DNA of 64,000 bases from Chlamydiia bacterium (lineage in GTDB: Bacteria > Chlamydiota > Chlamydiia > Chlamydiales > Simkaniaceae), in assembly GCA_030429605.1 (NCBI GenBank), contig JAUIEV010000001.1:248001-312000 (forward strand), read 5' to 3'. Below the pieces are notes generated by a model. It was not told the origin of the DNA, ran no database searches, and saw only the letters and a list, made by a program, of their open reading frames with translations. The translations under genes and the position numbers were made by a program. Position 1 is the stretch's first letter, and each line of letters begins with the position of its first letter. Below are positions 1 to 10,219 of the stretch, piece by piece.

Positions 1-1475
1 TCTGTGTATTCAAGTTGGAATTTTTCGGGGAGAGAGAAGTCAAGTTGAATGGTTCCACATTGCCACGACCGTCCTATGGCATCCCGAATATGAAGGTCTA
101 TCTTCGGGCCATAAAACGCGCCATCTCCTTCATTGATAGTGTATGGATGTCCCCACGCATCGAGGGCATCTTTAAGGCCTGATGTCGCGGCATCCCACTG
201 CTCATCAGATCCAATCGATTTCTCTGGCCGGGTTGACAGCTCGAGGTGGTACTCAAGTGAAAACGTGCGGTACAGTTCATCAACAAGCTCTAAGACACCT
301 ACAATTTCTTCTTTAATATGATCGAGTCCGAGGAATATATGTGCATCATCCTGGTGGAAACTTCTTACTCGAAAGAGCCCGTTAATTGCACCAGATGGCT
401 CATACCTGTGCACGTGACCGAGTTCTGCCACTCGGAGAGGGAGTTCTCTATAACTGTGTTTTTTCGAGTTATAGAACAGCATGCATCCGGGACAATTCAT
501 CGGCTTAATTGCAAATTTCCGCTCTTCAATTTCAGACAGAAACATATTTTCATGGTAGTGCTCCCAGTGACCTGAGGTCTCCCAAAGCTTTTGGCTCATG
601 AGTTGAGGAGTGAGAATTTCCACATAGTTGCGTTGGGTGTGGATTTCTCTCCAGTATTTGATGAGCGCATTCCATATGTGCATCCCTTTTGGATGAATAA
701 ACGGCATGCCCGGTGCTTCTTCTTTAAAAGAAAAAAGGTCTAGCTTTTGCCCTAATACCCTATGGTCCCTTTTCTTTGCCTCTTCGAGCATTGTAAGGTG
801 ATTTTTCAACTCAGCTTTATCCGGAAACGATATTCCATAGATTCGTGTGAGCATTTCTCTATCAGAATCACCTCTCCAATACGCTCCAGACGTCTTCAGG
901 AGCTTCATGGCTTTTACCTTTCCAAGGGCAGGGAGGTGTGGTCCTCGGCAGAGGTCGAAAAACTCACCCTGCTGGTATCCCGTAATTTCTCCCCCGTCGA
1001 AAGAGTCAATGAGTTCAAGTTTGTATGGGTTGTCTTTGAACGCTTCTTTTGCCTCTTCTACAGAAGTGAAAACTCGCCGCTCCGGTTTAAAGTTTTCTTT
1101 GATAATATTTTTAATTTCTTTCTCTATTGCAGGAAAGTCATCTTCAGATATGTGGAGATTTGCAAAGTCGTAGTAAAACCCACTTTCAATTGGAGGGCCA
1201 ATCGTTGGCTTAGCTTCCGGATAGAGGCGGAGAATCGCTTGGGCGAGGATATGTGCCGAAGAATGCCAAAAAACTTCTTTTCCCTCAGGCATGTGGAAGT
1301 CAAGAAGGGTCACTTCATCACCTACCTCAAGCATTGTATCAAGATCCTTCACTATCCCATTTACACAGAGTGCGAGTGCTTGGGATGGATCGCGTGCATT
1401 CAATGCTTCTGCAAGCTCTTTTCCGGTTTGTCTTTTTTCTATTCGTAGAACCCTATCTTCAACAGTCATTTCCAT
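1..1475 (-). CDS. thrS: Threonyl-tRNA synthetase, C-terminal part outside window
   Basis: This is a class II aminoacyl-tRNA synthetase that charges tRNA-Thr in the cytoplasm. Reading the minus strand from an ATG at 1475 gives an open frame running off the left edge (about 491 residues). In order it shows an N-terminal TGS-like domain, the editing domain with the HxxxH-type motif [13 protein letters not shown], and the catalytic core with class II motif 2 ([17 protein letters not shown]) and the zinc/substrate segment [13 protein letters not shown] second in-frame ATG lies two codons downstream at 1469, so the start is uncertain by six bases. The gene is divergent from the one at 1537. The anticodon-binding domain is beyond the window. 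Nothing looks damaged. Confidence 0.97.
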   Translation of the reverse strand, partial: MEMTVEDRVLRIEKRQTGKELAEALNARDPSQALALCVNGIVKDLDTMLEVGDEVTLLDFHMPEGKEVFWHSSAHILAQAILRLYPEAKPTIGPPIESGFYYDFANLHISEDDFPAIEKEIKNIIKENFKPERRVFTSVEEAKEAFKDNPYKLELIDSFDGGEITGYQQGEFFDLCRGPHLPALGKVKAMKLLKTSGAYWRGDSDREMLTRIYGISFPDKAELKNHLTMLEEAKKRDHRVLGQKLDLFSFKEEAPGMPFIHPKGMHIWNALIKYWREIHTQRNYVEILTPQLMSQKLWETSGHWEHYHENMFLSEIEERKFAIKPMNCPGCMLFYNSKKHSYRELPLRVAELGHVHRYEPSGAINGLFRVRSFHQDDAHIFLGLDHIKEEIVGVLELVDELYRTFSLEYHLELSTRPEKSIGSDEQWDAATSGLKDALDAWGHPYTINEGDGAFYGPKIDLHIRDAIGRSWQCGTIQLDFSLPEKFQLEYT

Positions 1476-1536
1476 TGTCTCTTTTCAGAATTTTCTTATA
1501 GTGTACTGAACGCTGTAAAAAAGTGAAAGAGTTTGA

Positions 1537-3957
1537 ATGACGAGTTCTCATCTAGATGCTGTTGAAAAATTTTTAGTAAAAAAAAATATGGAAGTGGCAC
1601 AGCCGCTTGTTTCTCTCTTTGATTTAAAACAAGAGGGTGCACTTTCTGCCCGCTTCCCAAGAGAAGAAGCCTCTCTTTTTCGAGCGCTCTCTCGAGCTAG
1701 AAAAGTTGCTCGGTACCTTATTGAAGAAAGTGGATCGCTTACAAAAGAGCGTATTCAGAGCATTTTACCTGTTCTCGATACAGCTTTTGACATCAAATAT
1801 GTTGAGGGTATTTTTGACAGGACAGCTCTAGAGCATATGATTGCTCTCCTCGAAACGCTCTCGAAGCGCCCTGATTTGATTTCGATGATTAATTCTCAGA
1901 AAATGCCAGTCGCAAATACACATGTGCAAAAAATACTTTCTAGGTCAATTCAAGAAAAAAAACTGACAGATGCAGGGATTCAAAGAGCAATACTCTCTGC
2001 GCTGCTCATCCCACTTCGTCAAAACGTCGGGTCGTGTTTTGCGACAGCGCCGTGTATTCTCATCCAAAGAGAACAAGTAGAAAATTTTTTGAGAGATGTA
2101 ACGACACTTATTTCAACAGGACGAATAAGTCGAGTGTATGATGGGGTGGAGTTTACCGTTCCAATGAGTCTTTCTGGTGGTGTTGGGATGCTAAAAAAGC
2201 GACTTCCCTCTACTCAGCATGCACCCCTTCTCACATTTCTTGGTGTTTCTCCTCACTACAAGGATCGTATTGAGCGGACGTTTGATGAGCACCTCAAAAA
2301 ATGTCAAGCAGGTTTACATGTGAAAGAAGCGCTGATTGATTTAACAGATCATGCTCTTTTAAAATCATGGGAATTTACCATCGCCTCATTTTCTGATTTT
2401 AAGGCAGAGGTGTATAAATGGAATCTCTATGCATCTCTCGGATTTGACCAAAATGAAAAAGGAGGTGTTGGAGACCTTATTTACTCATATCTAAACACTC
2501 GGCTTGAAGAGAGTAATGAGGAGCTCCAAAAGATTCAGTCAGAGTATGAGCATGCATACTTACGAGTAAAGATGACTGAAAATCTATTGAGGCAGGCTGA
2601 TACTCCTGAGAAAGCTCGGAGAGCAAAAGCTGAGCATGCATCGTGTGTTGACCACTTCTATGCATGCCAAGAAAAGCGGGATGAGCTGCACGGAAGCGGT
2701 GAAGAGTATTCAAAATTTTTCTCATTTCTTATGCAAGCATATGCATCTCTCCTCCCAAAGTTTTTTCAGGAGGTGTACGATGCAGATATGGTAGAGGGGA
2801 ACGCCCTCGTCTTTGAAGATGCTCCTGCTGGATTTCGACTTCTTTTTAAACATGGGCGAAGTGATCCATCGGCGTGGACGTTCATCTCTAATGAACGATT
2901 GTTTTCAGAAAGTCTTGAGCACTTTTTTCGAATGGGAGAACAAGAAGTTATCGAAAAATGTGACTGGGAGCGAGGGAAAAAGGAAATCGAGGGGATCACG
3001 ACAAAGCTCATCTACCATGTGCGGACACAAGAATTTATTCAGTCTGCATTCAAAAGAATAGACGCATTTCACACAAAGCATGGGATAGAGTCTGGCGGAT
3101 TTAAGACACCATGGAGCTATGTCTCTGGGGGAACACTTAAACAACTGCTTCAGTGCTACTACGGATATTTAAAACCTTTTTCTGAAGAGGTAATTGAAGC
3201 GTATTCCCCGATGGAGCTTCTCACACAGTATGTAGATGCCTTCAAGGCTATTCCTCCACGAGTTACAAACGCTGTGAAGAAAAATGTACAGAGGAGAATC
3301 CTCGCAACAAGTCCAAATCATGTGTTTACGCTGCAGCTAGGTCGCCGTGATTTTGTTCGAGCGTGGGATAATAAAGAGTTTACATACACATGGATACGAG
3401 ATAACGTGCTTCTCCCTTCTCGATCTTTCTACCAAGAGATCGAAGTTGACAGTGACACGTTAGAGATGATCTCGCTTTACATGGGTGGGGCGCCTCCACG
3501 GCAAGGACTTCAGAAAAGGTGCTCTTTAAGAGAAGTCGCTGCGTTATTTTCAGAAAGGAGGCAGCGGATTGAAAGCCTTCTCCGAGGTTTTTTTCCACTT
3601 GTTCCGGTACATGCTATTTCAGATGGTCCACGTTGGCCACATGCACACTACCCGTTTATGCTTGCACGTGACATTGTCGGCCTGAGCAGACTTGAGGAAA
3701 TGGGATACACGCAGCCAAAAGCACTTGTTGTTGGAGATACGAATTGGTCAACCTATTCATTCTCGTTTCTTGTTGGTCCAACTTCTTGCGAAATAGAGCT
3801 TTGGAGGACAGATAGTGAAGGAGTCTCCGGGTTTCCTATGAGAGAGTGGAGTGGTATTTTTTCATCTCCCAAAAGATCCTGGGGGGTCTTTTTTGAAATT
3901 TCAGAATATGAAACAAGGCATATCACCTCACTTGAAGATGCAATGAAGAAAGTGTAA
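1537..3957 (+). CDS. Large hypothetical protein with papain-like cysteine motif
   Basis: I do not recognise this 806-residue protein by name. A hydrophobic helix leads into QNVGSCFATAPCI, with Cys167 in a Gly-Ser-Cys-Phe-Ala context like the active-site helix of papain-type (C1-like) peptidases. Near the C-terminus DGPRWPHAHYP holds His702 and His704. GDTNW (Asn736) follows, then strands ending in a Glu-Leu-Trp-Arg segment. Cys-His-Asn is the papain order. The central ~400 residues include a charged, probably coiled-coil stretch around residues 325-390. There is no signal peptide or membrane segment. The GAAAGAG ahead of ATG 1537 is a plausible ribosome site. A catalytic role is inferred from motifs only; a non-peptidase papain-fold protein is possible. 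Confidence 0.8.
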   Translation: MTSSHLDAVEKFLVKKNMEVAQPLVSLFDLKQEGALSARFPREEASLFRALSRARKVARYLIEESGSLTKERIQSILPVLDTAFDIKYVEGIFDRTALEHMIALLETLSKRPDLISMINSQKMPVANTHVQKILSRSIQEKKLTDAGIQRAILSALLIPLRQNVGSCFATAPCILIQREQVENFLRDVTTLISTGRISRVYDGVEFTVPMSLSGGVGMLKKRLPSTQHAPLLTFLGVSPHYKDRIERTFDEHLKKCQAGLHVKEALIDLTDHALLKSWEFTIASFSDFKAEVYKWNLYASLGFDQNEKGGVGDLIYSYLNTRLEESNEELQKIQSEYEHAYLRVKMTENLLRQADTPEKARRAKAEHASCVDHFYACQEKRDELHGSGEEYSKFFSFLMQAYASLLPKFFQEVYDADMVEGNALVFEDAPAGFRLLFKHGRSDPSAWTFISNERLFSESLEHFFRMGEQEVIEKCDWERGKKEIEGITTKLIYHVRTQEFIQSAFKRIDAFHTKHGIESGGFKTPWSYVSGGTLKQLLQCYYGYLKPFSEEVIEAYSPMELLTQYVDAFKAIPPRVTNAVKKNVQRRILATSPNHVFTLQLGRRDFVRAWDNKEFTYTWIRDNVLLPSRSFYQEIEVDSDTLEMISLYMGGAPPRQGLQKRCSLREVAALFSERRQRIESLLRGFFPLVPVHAISDGPRWPHAHYPFMLARDIVGLSRLEEMGYTQPKALVVGDTNWSTYSFSFLVGPTSCEIELWRTDSEGVSGFPMREWSGIFSSPKRSWGVFFEISEYETRHITSLEDAMKKV

Positions 3958-3996
3958 AAAATATGCCATTAGGGCCTATTTATACGGTCTCTAGAG

Positions 3997-4025
3997 TTGC
4001 TTTTTTTTAAAGAGAAGGCTATCAT
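3997..4025 (+). promoter_or_regulatory. Candidate sigma-66 promoter for the OMP gene at 4055
   Basis: A -35-like TTGCTT (3997-4002) is separated by 17 bases from a -10-like TATCAT (4020-4025), which puts transcription start near 4032. The same TTGCTT element with a 17-base spacer occurs upstream of rpoD. The call is by eye only. Confidence 0.4.
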
Positions 4026-4054
4026 TCGCCCGCTAGTAAACTACTCGGGTTGAT

Positions 4055-5287
4055 ATGAAACGATTATCTCTACTTCTAGGAACTCTATTTTTAAGCTCGA
4101 CTCTTTTCGGGCAAATTGTCGAACAAGACGAAAAATTGAATCAGGATGAAATCCGCGCACTTCGCGATTGGGTTATTACCAAAAGACAGGTCACTGTAAA
4201 GGAGCGAGGGGGAAACCTTTCGATCAGCGGTGAAGTTCGTACAGAATATCAATCACGTAGTGAGATCAAAAATGGGATCAAGCAGCTAGGTGAAAATGGA
4301 GCTGTTCGCAATAAACCATCTGATCAGTGGGATGTTGAGGTCAACTTGATGTTAGACTACCGAACAGACCGCGCGTGGGCATCTGCGAAGATTGAATATG
4401 ACAATAACATGGGAACGACATCAGGTACGTTTAGAGGATTGTCTCTTGAAAGAGCCTACCTTGGAGGTCGTCTTGTCAATGCTGATACATATACAATTGA
4501 CACTGAAATTGGTCGCCGAAACTTTGGAAATGTTTTTGACTCTCGTATTCAGTTTGGTTCATTCATGGACGGGCTTGTCTTTAAGTACGACCAAGCTCTT
4601 GACTTCCTTGGTGATGTGTATCTTCACACAGGGCCTTTCTTGATTAACGAAAACCGAAACCACTACGGATTTGTTGGTGAAGTTGGTCTGTTAAATATTG
4701 CTGGAACAGGGCTTTTTGCGAAGTACTCACTCATTGATTGGGATACAAAAAACTTCGATAACCAAATCCAGGATCTTCTTTGGAGCTACGTCAACTCACA
4801 AGGTATTCTAGGATACCGATTCACACCAAAGTGGCTTGACAAAGCTGTGACACTCTACCTAGCCGGGCTAATAAACTCTGCTGCAAAGCGGATTGAGCTG
4901 ACAAACTTCAAGCGGGCAAATTGGGCGTGGTACGGAGGTTTTTCTATCGGGTCTCTTCGCAAGAAAGGTGACTGGTCTGTGGATGCAAACTGGCAGATGG
5001 TCTCAGCTCAAGCTGTACCAATTGCTGATGTAAGTGGTATCGGAACAAACAATGCTGAGAATGCTGGATTCCACACGATCCGACAGGATGGAAGCGGCGG
5101 ATTAAACACGCTTGCAAATGCACGTGGGCAAACCAACTATAAAGGGGTTGCGATCCAGTTTCTTTATCTCTTAAGCAACAATGTGACACTGTACCAGAGT
5201 TGGGGACAGTCTTGGACACTAGATAAGTCTATTGGTCCAAATGTACGTTTCCGTCAGTATGAATTGGAGCTCATCTTTGCTTTCTAA
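4055..5287 (+). CDS. Outer-membrane beta-barrel (porin-like) protein
   Basis: This is a 410-residue exported protein. The signal peptide MKRLSLLLGTLFLSSTLFG is followed by a short acidic linker. The rest alternates polar and aromatic residues in strand-length segments, as in beta-barrels, and it ends in Phe (ELIFAF), the usual signature for outer-membrane assembly. It resembles chlamydial OprB/AaxA-size porins, but I cannot name the substrate. It is a single-gene unit: a candidate promoter precedes it and a strong hairpin terminator follows within 30 bases. It is not close in sequence to the three MOMP-like porins at 18.6-22.5 kb. Confidence 0.85.
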   Translation: MKRLSLLLGTLFLSSTLFGQIVEQDEKLNQDEIRALRDWVITKRQVTVKERGGNLSISGEVRTEYQSRSEIKNGIKQLGENGAVRNKPSDQWDVEVNLMLDYRTDRAWASAKIEYDNNMGTTSGTFRGLSLERAYLGGRLVNADTYTIDTEIGRRNFGNVFDSRIQFGSFMDGLVFKYDQALDFLGDVYLHTGPFLINENRNHYGFVGEVGLLNIAGTGLFAKYSLIDWDTKNFDNQIQDLLWSYVNSQGILGYRFTPKWLDKAVTLYLAGLINSAAKRIELTNFKRANWAWYGGFSIGSLRKKGDWSVDANWQMVSAQAVPIADVSGIGTNNAENAGFHTIRQDGSGGLNTLANARGQTNYKGVAIQFLYLLSNNVTLYQSWGQSWTLDKSIGPNVRFRQYELELIFAF

Positions 5288-5312
5288 GGATGATGCAACT
5301 TCCATAAATAGT

Positions 5313-5342
5313 AAAAAAGCCTTCTTCGAGAAGGCTTTTTTT
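5313..5342. terminator. Bidirectional intrinsic terminator
   Basis: A 13-base stem (AAAAAAGCCTTCT paired with AGAAGGCTTTTTT) closes a three-base TCG loop. Runs of A on one side and T on the other let it work on both strands. It serves the OMP gene ending at 5287 and the converging transporter gene ending at 5354. Confidence 0.9.
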
Positions 5343-5353
5343 GTGTCTAATAG

Positions 5354-7162
5354 CTATGTGAAAGGAATCCAAGGTGGGGAATTATTGCTCTCGTCATCAT
5401 CATCTGTTTGATGCGTAATTTCAATAGTTACCCTCGATCTTTTAAACGTTCCCGGACGCTCTTTTCTTGGAAGAAGAGATATATCCATGGTCTTCAGGAT
5501 AAATTGGTATTTCTTTTTCAGGTACGCTTCGTCTTCTTCACTGAGCTCGAAAGTAATCAGCAAGCAAGGAATTGTTTTTTTAACGTTCTCAGCTTTTTGT
5601 AAAAACGACTCAAGTACTTTTTTCCTATCGTTTCCATAGTACACAAATCGAAGCGTTGAAAACTTTTTGATAAGAGAGTGATACCACTTCCGACGTTGAG
5701 TTGGTATGCAAATTCTCAAATAGGGTGAATGGCTCACGAGGTATGCAACGTGCTTCCAGTTGTACTCTGTATCAATAAGAACCACCGGTTTTCTTTCATC
5801 TAGAGGAAAGTTTCGAATATGTACTCCGGCCATTGGATTGATAAGAGTCCGGCAGAGATAGTTGAAAAAGTAGTGAGGAAACCGCCGTATAATAAACAAA
5901 GTAAAGGCGAGGGTGATAGCCCCTATAACGACAAAACTATGAACGGCAGAAAGAGAAAATGTGCCGTTTAAAATACGAATGGCAATAGGAGCAAAGAGTA
6001 CTCCAACAAAACTTAAAAAATTGGATGCAGCAACGACTTGACCACGAATCTCCTCAGGTGCATGTGTTTGGATAAAGGAGTCTAGTGGCACCACCATCAG
6101 TCCTCCAAAAAATCCAACAAGCATAAGGATGGCAATAACAGGGAAGATACTAAATGAAAAAATGGAAAGGAGAAATATAAGCCCTGTTAAAATTGCAAGT
6201 GCCATTGAGGGAAGGCCAAGTTCAATCTTATGCTTTCCAAGTCTTCCGGCAACGTGTGCTCCAATTGCTATACCAATAGATGTTGTAAAAAAGAGGTAAA
6301 TCCCCCCTACCTCACTCATGCCTAGTGACTGCATTCCAAATGGGATAACATTCAGCTGAAAGTAGGCTCCGATAAAAAGAAAGTACGCTGACATGCAAAT
6401 AGCGATCAAAAGATACGGGATTGTCGAGCAGCGCTTTAAGGTTTTATATATCTCATAGAAAAAGAATGGGTTTATTCTTTTTTTACTTTCAGGATTGGAT
6501 GGTGTGGGCGGGATACAAATGCTTGAGAGGTAGCCAACAACAGCCATTGCAAGGCAGATGAACGTGACGCCGACGAAACTTTTTCCGGTTATTTGGATGA
6601 GTGCACCAGCTAGAAATGTTCCAATAATGATCCCTAAATAGGTCCAAGAGGTGATGAGTCCATTGGCTTTTGAAATTTTATTTGGGCTCACGAGTTCCGG
6701 AATAATACTGTATTTGGGTGGGCCAAAGAGTGCACTTTGCAAAGCTAGAAGAAGCAAGAGTAAATAGAGCAGTGGCATGCTTTGTATTGTGAAAGCAACG
6801 ACCCCAACCCCCATTACAACGACTTCGACGGCCTTGAGGAGTGCAATCATGCGCTGTCTGCTAAAAAAGTCAGAAATGACACCGGCTGCATTTGAGAAAA
6901 GAAGGAATGGGAGTACAAAAATGACGCCAACAGAGAAAGACACCTGTGGGTAATCTTCTTGACCGAATAGATCTATAAATAAGAAAATAATCAGCCATTT
7001 AAAAATATTGTCATTAATAACCCCAAAAAACTGAGCGATATTAATAAAATGAACTGAGTTGTTTTTTAAAAATGTATCACTTACTGGTATGCCGAGCCGT
7101 CTTAAGAGGGGCTTGATACTCGTAAATGCTTCGAATCGTGATGTAGTCTCTTTTTTTGTCAT
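5354..7162 (-). CDS. ygeD: MFS transporter, LplT/YgeD-like
   Basis: This 602-residue polytopic inner-membrane protein has about twelve hydrophobic segments over residues ~45-430. The N-terminal motif FFGVINDNIFKW matches the LplT (YgeD) lysophospholipid-transporter branch of the major facilitator superfamily, as does ALFGPPKYSIIPELV. A ~170-residue soluble, charged C-terminal tail follows and is unusual for the family. C. trachomatis has a ygeD gene next to recC/recB, from memory, which agrees with the neighbours here. The longer open frame to 7279 would overlap the divergent recC start, so the ATG at 7162 (Met-Thr-Lys-Lys-Glu) is preferred. Lysophospholipid as the substrate is family knowledge, not shown by the sequence. 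Confidence 0.85.
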   Translation of the reverse strand: MTKKETTSRFEAFTSIKPLLRRLGIPVSDTFLKNNSVHFINIAQFFGVINDNIFKWLIIFLFIDLFGQEDYPQVSFSVGVIFVLPFLLFSNAAGVISDFFSRQRMIALLKAVEVVVMGVGVVAFTIQSMPLLYLLLLLLALQSALFGPPKYSIIPELVSPNKISKANGLITSWTYLGIIIGTFLAGALIQITGKSFVGVTFICLAMAVVGYLSSICIPPTPSNPESKKRINPFFFYEIYKTLKRCSTIPYLLIAICMSAYFLFIGAYFQLNVIPFGMQSLGMSEVGGIYLFFTTSIGIAIGAHVAGRLGKHKIELGLPSMALAILTGLIFLLSIFSFSIFPVIAILMLVGFFGGLMVVPLDSFIQTHAPEEIRGQVVAASNFLSFVGVLFAPIAIRILNGTFSLSAVHSFVVIGAITLAFTLFIIRRFPHYFFNYLCRTLINPMAGVHIRNFPLDERKPVVLIDTEYNWKHVAYLVSHSPYLRICIPTQRRKWYHSLIKKFSTLRFVYYGNDRKKVLESFLQKAENVKKTIPCLLITFELSEEDEAYLKKKYQFILKTMDISLLPRKERPGTFKRSRVTIEITHQTDDDDESNNSPPWIPFT

Positions 7163-7261
7163 AGGAGTGTTCTTATGTATTATGGGATGAATTTTATAGA
7201 AGACTTGAATATAGTGAAGACGATAATACCACCTTTTTGGAATAGGGCCTAGAAAAAACGA

Positions 7262-10219
7262 ATGTCTAAAGTCCCTCAAGTTTTTTTTTCTAACTCATCT
7301 GACGTTCTTTGTCATGTGCTGCGTTCACAGATTGATCAATCGAGAACGCAGGGTGATATGAGGCGTCAAGTTGTTGTGACTCCAAATCAATTTATAAAAA
7401 AAACTATACAAAAGCAACTTTTGAATATGTCTGATACTGGTGTAACTACTGGTATTCTTTTTTTAGAGTTTGCACCGTGTATTATCAAGCTTTTCCGACA
7501 GGTCCTTGGAAGAGATCCACACTTGCCATCAAAAAACAGCATGGCGCTTTTTCTAGAATCTATGTTTTTCAAGGGAAAGTGTGATGAGTCTGTTGCCTCC
7601 TACATTGGGAAAAACCCAGCAAGACGAATCCCCCCTTTAGCTGAGGAGCTTTCGAGCATTTTCTTAGAGTATGGGCTTGTTGAGTCTTTACACCCATCAT
7701 TTTTTCACACTTGGCAGGGAGCCCTTTTTTCCGAGGTTTTTTCGTTTTTTGAAAATCCAAGACTTTTGATGAAGCACTCCTTTTCGCCTCCAAAAATTCA
7801 ACATGAGTTCCATTTTTTTGGCTTTCAGCATATTCCAACAGCCTACCTTCATTTTTTTAAAAAAATAGCCGAGTTTTTTCCCATTTCGCTTTATCAAGAA
7901 AGCCCAACACCAGAATATTTTGGTGACCAAGTAAAAAAAGGCGATACACTGCATCCAATGCTTTCTTCTTTGGGAACGCTCCACAGAATGACACTGAATG
8001 CAGTGACAGACATGGGGTATGATGTTGAGCACGTCTTTTTAGAAGAAAAAGGAACGAATGCCCTCTCTGTTTTAAAACAAGGGCTACAATCAGTCTCATT
8101 TACTCCTCTCCCTTCAGATGATTCTGTGCAGCTTCATGGAACTCCAACACTTTCTAGAGCACTTGAAATAGCGCATGAGTCAATCGTTTTAAAAGTGCAA
8201 GAAAGCGGTGTGTCCCCTGATGAATGTATTCTCCTCTTTAATGACCTTCCTTCAGCGATCCCATACATTCACAAAACATTTGGATCGGTTGAGGCTCCGA
8301 TTCCATACCAAATTTTTGACGTCCCTATTGAAACGTCCGGTGGGTTGTTTTCATCACTGTTATCGTTTATTACTCTAGTAAAAAGTCGTATTACCTTTGA
8401 TGAGCTGACACTTTTTCTTGAGCATAAAAGTGTGCTAGAGCACTTTGGATTACGTCTTAAAGATGCACAGACGTTGTCACGCTGGCTCGAAGAAACACAT
8501 TTTCGCTGGGGACTCTGCACAAAACATAGACACTGTTTTATTCGTACAGAAGAAGAGCGCGGAACACTAGAACACAGCATGCACACGCTTGCATACGGCT
8601 TTATGGTTATGCAGAATCCGGAGAATGTTTCTCCCCATCGCTCTTCACCACTGTCGCTCGAAACGATGGACCTTAAACTGTTAGACGTTTTGTATTCGGT
8701 GTCTGTGTTACTCAATCGATTTTCGATGATGTTCCATGAGAACAGAGAATATGCAGTGGAAAGGTGGAAGAAAGAATGGGTAGAGCTGATTTCTGATCTT
8801 TTTAAAAATGCAGAAGGAAGTGAAGTACTGGTTTCATTATGTGAGTCCCTTTTTGAACATTTGCCACAAAAAGAAGCATATACAGCGCAAAGTATGTTTC
8901 GGTATATAGAGCGTGCACTCAAGGGGAAAAAAGGAATACACGGCCTATCTCTTTTAAATGGTGTTGTGTGTGCACCGCTCAGCTCCGAGTATGTCGTTTC
9001 AAAGCCTTACGTATATATCTTTGGTCTTGAAGAAGGTTCTTTCCCAAAAGAGGAGCACGTACGCCGGTTTTCAACCGAGGGGATTTCAAAAGAATATATT
9101 CCATCACGAGGTGATATTGGGACAAGCGCACTTCTTTCCGCCTGTATTCATGCGCAAAAAGAGCTTTGGTTGCAGTATACAACGATGCATCCAGAGGACG
9201 GAAGCCAAAATGATCCTTCTTTTTTACTTGAGCCATTCCAATTAAAAGAACGCACACACTCTGTTGCATCATTTCTTACCCCAAAAGTGCCGTTCTTACA
9301 GTCAACCTATCAAATGGCTGTCACTGAACGTGAAGAGAATACACCTTGGGTGTTTTCACCAGATTTTTATACTCCTCGTCTGCGACCAAAAGTCGAGCAG
9401 GATACCTGGGATGTGCGTACCCTCCGAAGGCTTTTTCATCATCCTCTGCGCGCGTATACGCAGCTTACACTGGGTATGTATCTAGAAAGAAGCAAAGGGG
9501 TCGCAGAAGAGAAAGAGTTTACCCTTTCACCACTTGATGCGTATTCACTGCGGCAGACGAAGCATGTAACACATGCTACAGCACATGGTGTGCTTCCAGT
9601 TGGCCCAATGCATACGATCTATCACAAAAAACTGATTGATGAACAAAAACAGGTAGAAGAGAAGCTCAAAAAAAGAGGCTACAACGCCTTTTCTTCGCTT
9701 TCCTTTATCCGAGGGTGTCAGCAAAAAGAAGTTCGAGAAACCGGCCACATAGTCAATCCGGCTTTACATTTTGAAGGTCGCTTGATTTATGGAACGCTGC
9801 CCTCAGTTTTTGAGGACACCCTTCTTATTTTTGACTCATCAAGTAATGCAATAAAACACTGGAGTGATATTCTTTTGTTCTCGCTCTGGAATGAGAGTGG
9901 ATCAGTTTTCTTTGTTGAGAATGAGGTGGAGTTTTCAACCGCTGATCAAGGGGTAACAGCACTTTTAGAATATGCTGAGTATGCGGTTGCTAATCCCTCA
10001 CCACTCCTTCCAGACCTCATTGAAGCAATTGGTCAAAATGAGAGCGATGTGGTTTCAAAAAAAATACAGCAGCACCGATCAGGTTTTCTTTTTGAAGACC
10101 CGTATATTTCTTTGTATATGACAAAGAATGAGAGCGTTTCCCTATGTGAAAAGTGGGGAGAGATTGCAAAGCGGCTTATGGATCCGTATGTAGAATGGAA
10201 GCGGCATGGAAGAGTTTAA
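7262..10219 (+). CDS. recC: Exodeoxyribonuclease V gamma subunit RecC
   Basis: RecC is the scaffold and Chi-recognition subunit of the RecBCD double-strand-break repair complex. This 985-residue protein has little motif conservation, as is usual for RecC. It does show VYIFGLEEGSFPKEE, the inactive helicase/nuclease-like segment, and a size slightly below the E. coli protein. Identity is fixed mainly by context: the stop overlaps the start of recB by 14 bases and recD follows. The ATG at 7262 lies just beyond the divergent transporter gene. No frameshift is seen. Confidence 0.9.
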   Translation: MSKVPQVFFSNSSDVLCHVLRSQIDQSRTQGDMRRQVVVTPNQFIKKTIQKQLLNMSDTGVTTGILFLEFAPCIIKLFRQVLGRDPHLPSKNSMALFLESMFFKGKCDESVASYIGKNPARRIPPLAEELSSIFLEYGLVESLHPSFFHTWQGALFSEVFSFFENPRLLMKHSFSPPKIQHEFHFFGFQHIPTAYLHFFKKIAEFFPISLYQESPTPEYFGDQVKKGDTLHPMLSSLGTLHRMTLNAVTDMGYDVEHVFLEEKGTNALSVLKQGLQSVSFTPLPSDDSVQLHGTPTLSRALEIAHESIVLKVQESGVSPDECILLFNDLPSAIPYIHKTFGSVEAPIPYQIFDVPIETSGGLFSSLLSFITLVKSRITFDELTLFLEHKSVLEHFGLRLKDAQTLSRWLEETHFRWGLCTKHRHCFIRTEEERGTLEHSMHTLAYGFMVMQNPENVSPHRSSPLSLETMDLKLLDVLYSVSVLLNRFSMMFHENREYAVERWKKEWVELISDLFKNAEGSEVLVSLCESLFEHLPQKEAYTAQSMFRYIERALKGKKGIHGLSLLNGVVCAPLSSEYVVSKPYVYIFGLEEGSFPKEEHVRRFSTEGISKEYIPSRGDIGTSALLSACIHAQKELWLQYTTMHPEDGSQNDPSFLLEPFQLKERTHSVASFLTPKVPFLQSTYQMAVTEREENTPWVFSPDFYTPRLRPKVEQDTWDVRTLRRLFHHPLRAYTQLTLGMYLERSKGVAEEKEFTLSPLDAYSLRQTKHVTHATAHGVLPVGPMHTIYHKKLIDEQKQVEEKLKKRGYNAFSSLSFIRGCQQKEVRETGHIVNPALHFEGRLIYGTLPSVFEDTLLIFDSSSNAIKHWSDILLFSLWNESGSVFFVENEVEFSTADQGVTALLEYAEYAVANPSPLLPDLIEAIGQNESDVVSKKIQQHRSGFLFEDPYISLYMTKNESVSLCEKWGEIAKRLMDPYVEWKRHGRV

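Noticed and set aside
762-1509. Open frames on the plus strand up to 228 codons
   Set aside because: They lie antisense to thrS, whose minus-strand translation carries clear synthetase motifs; the plus-strand products have no family features.
7387-8922. Several 60-217-codon minus-strand frames
   Set aside because: They are shadows of recC, which is intact and in operon with recB.
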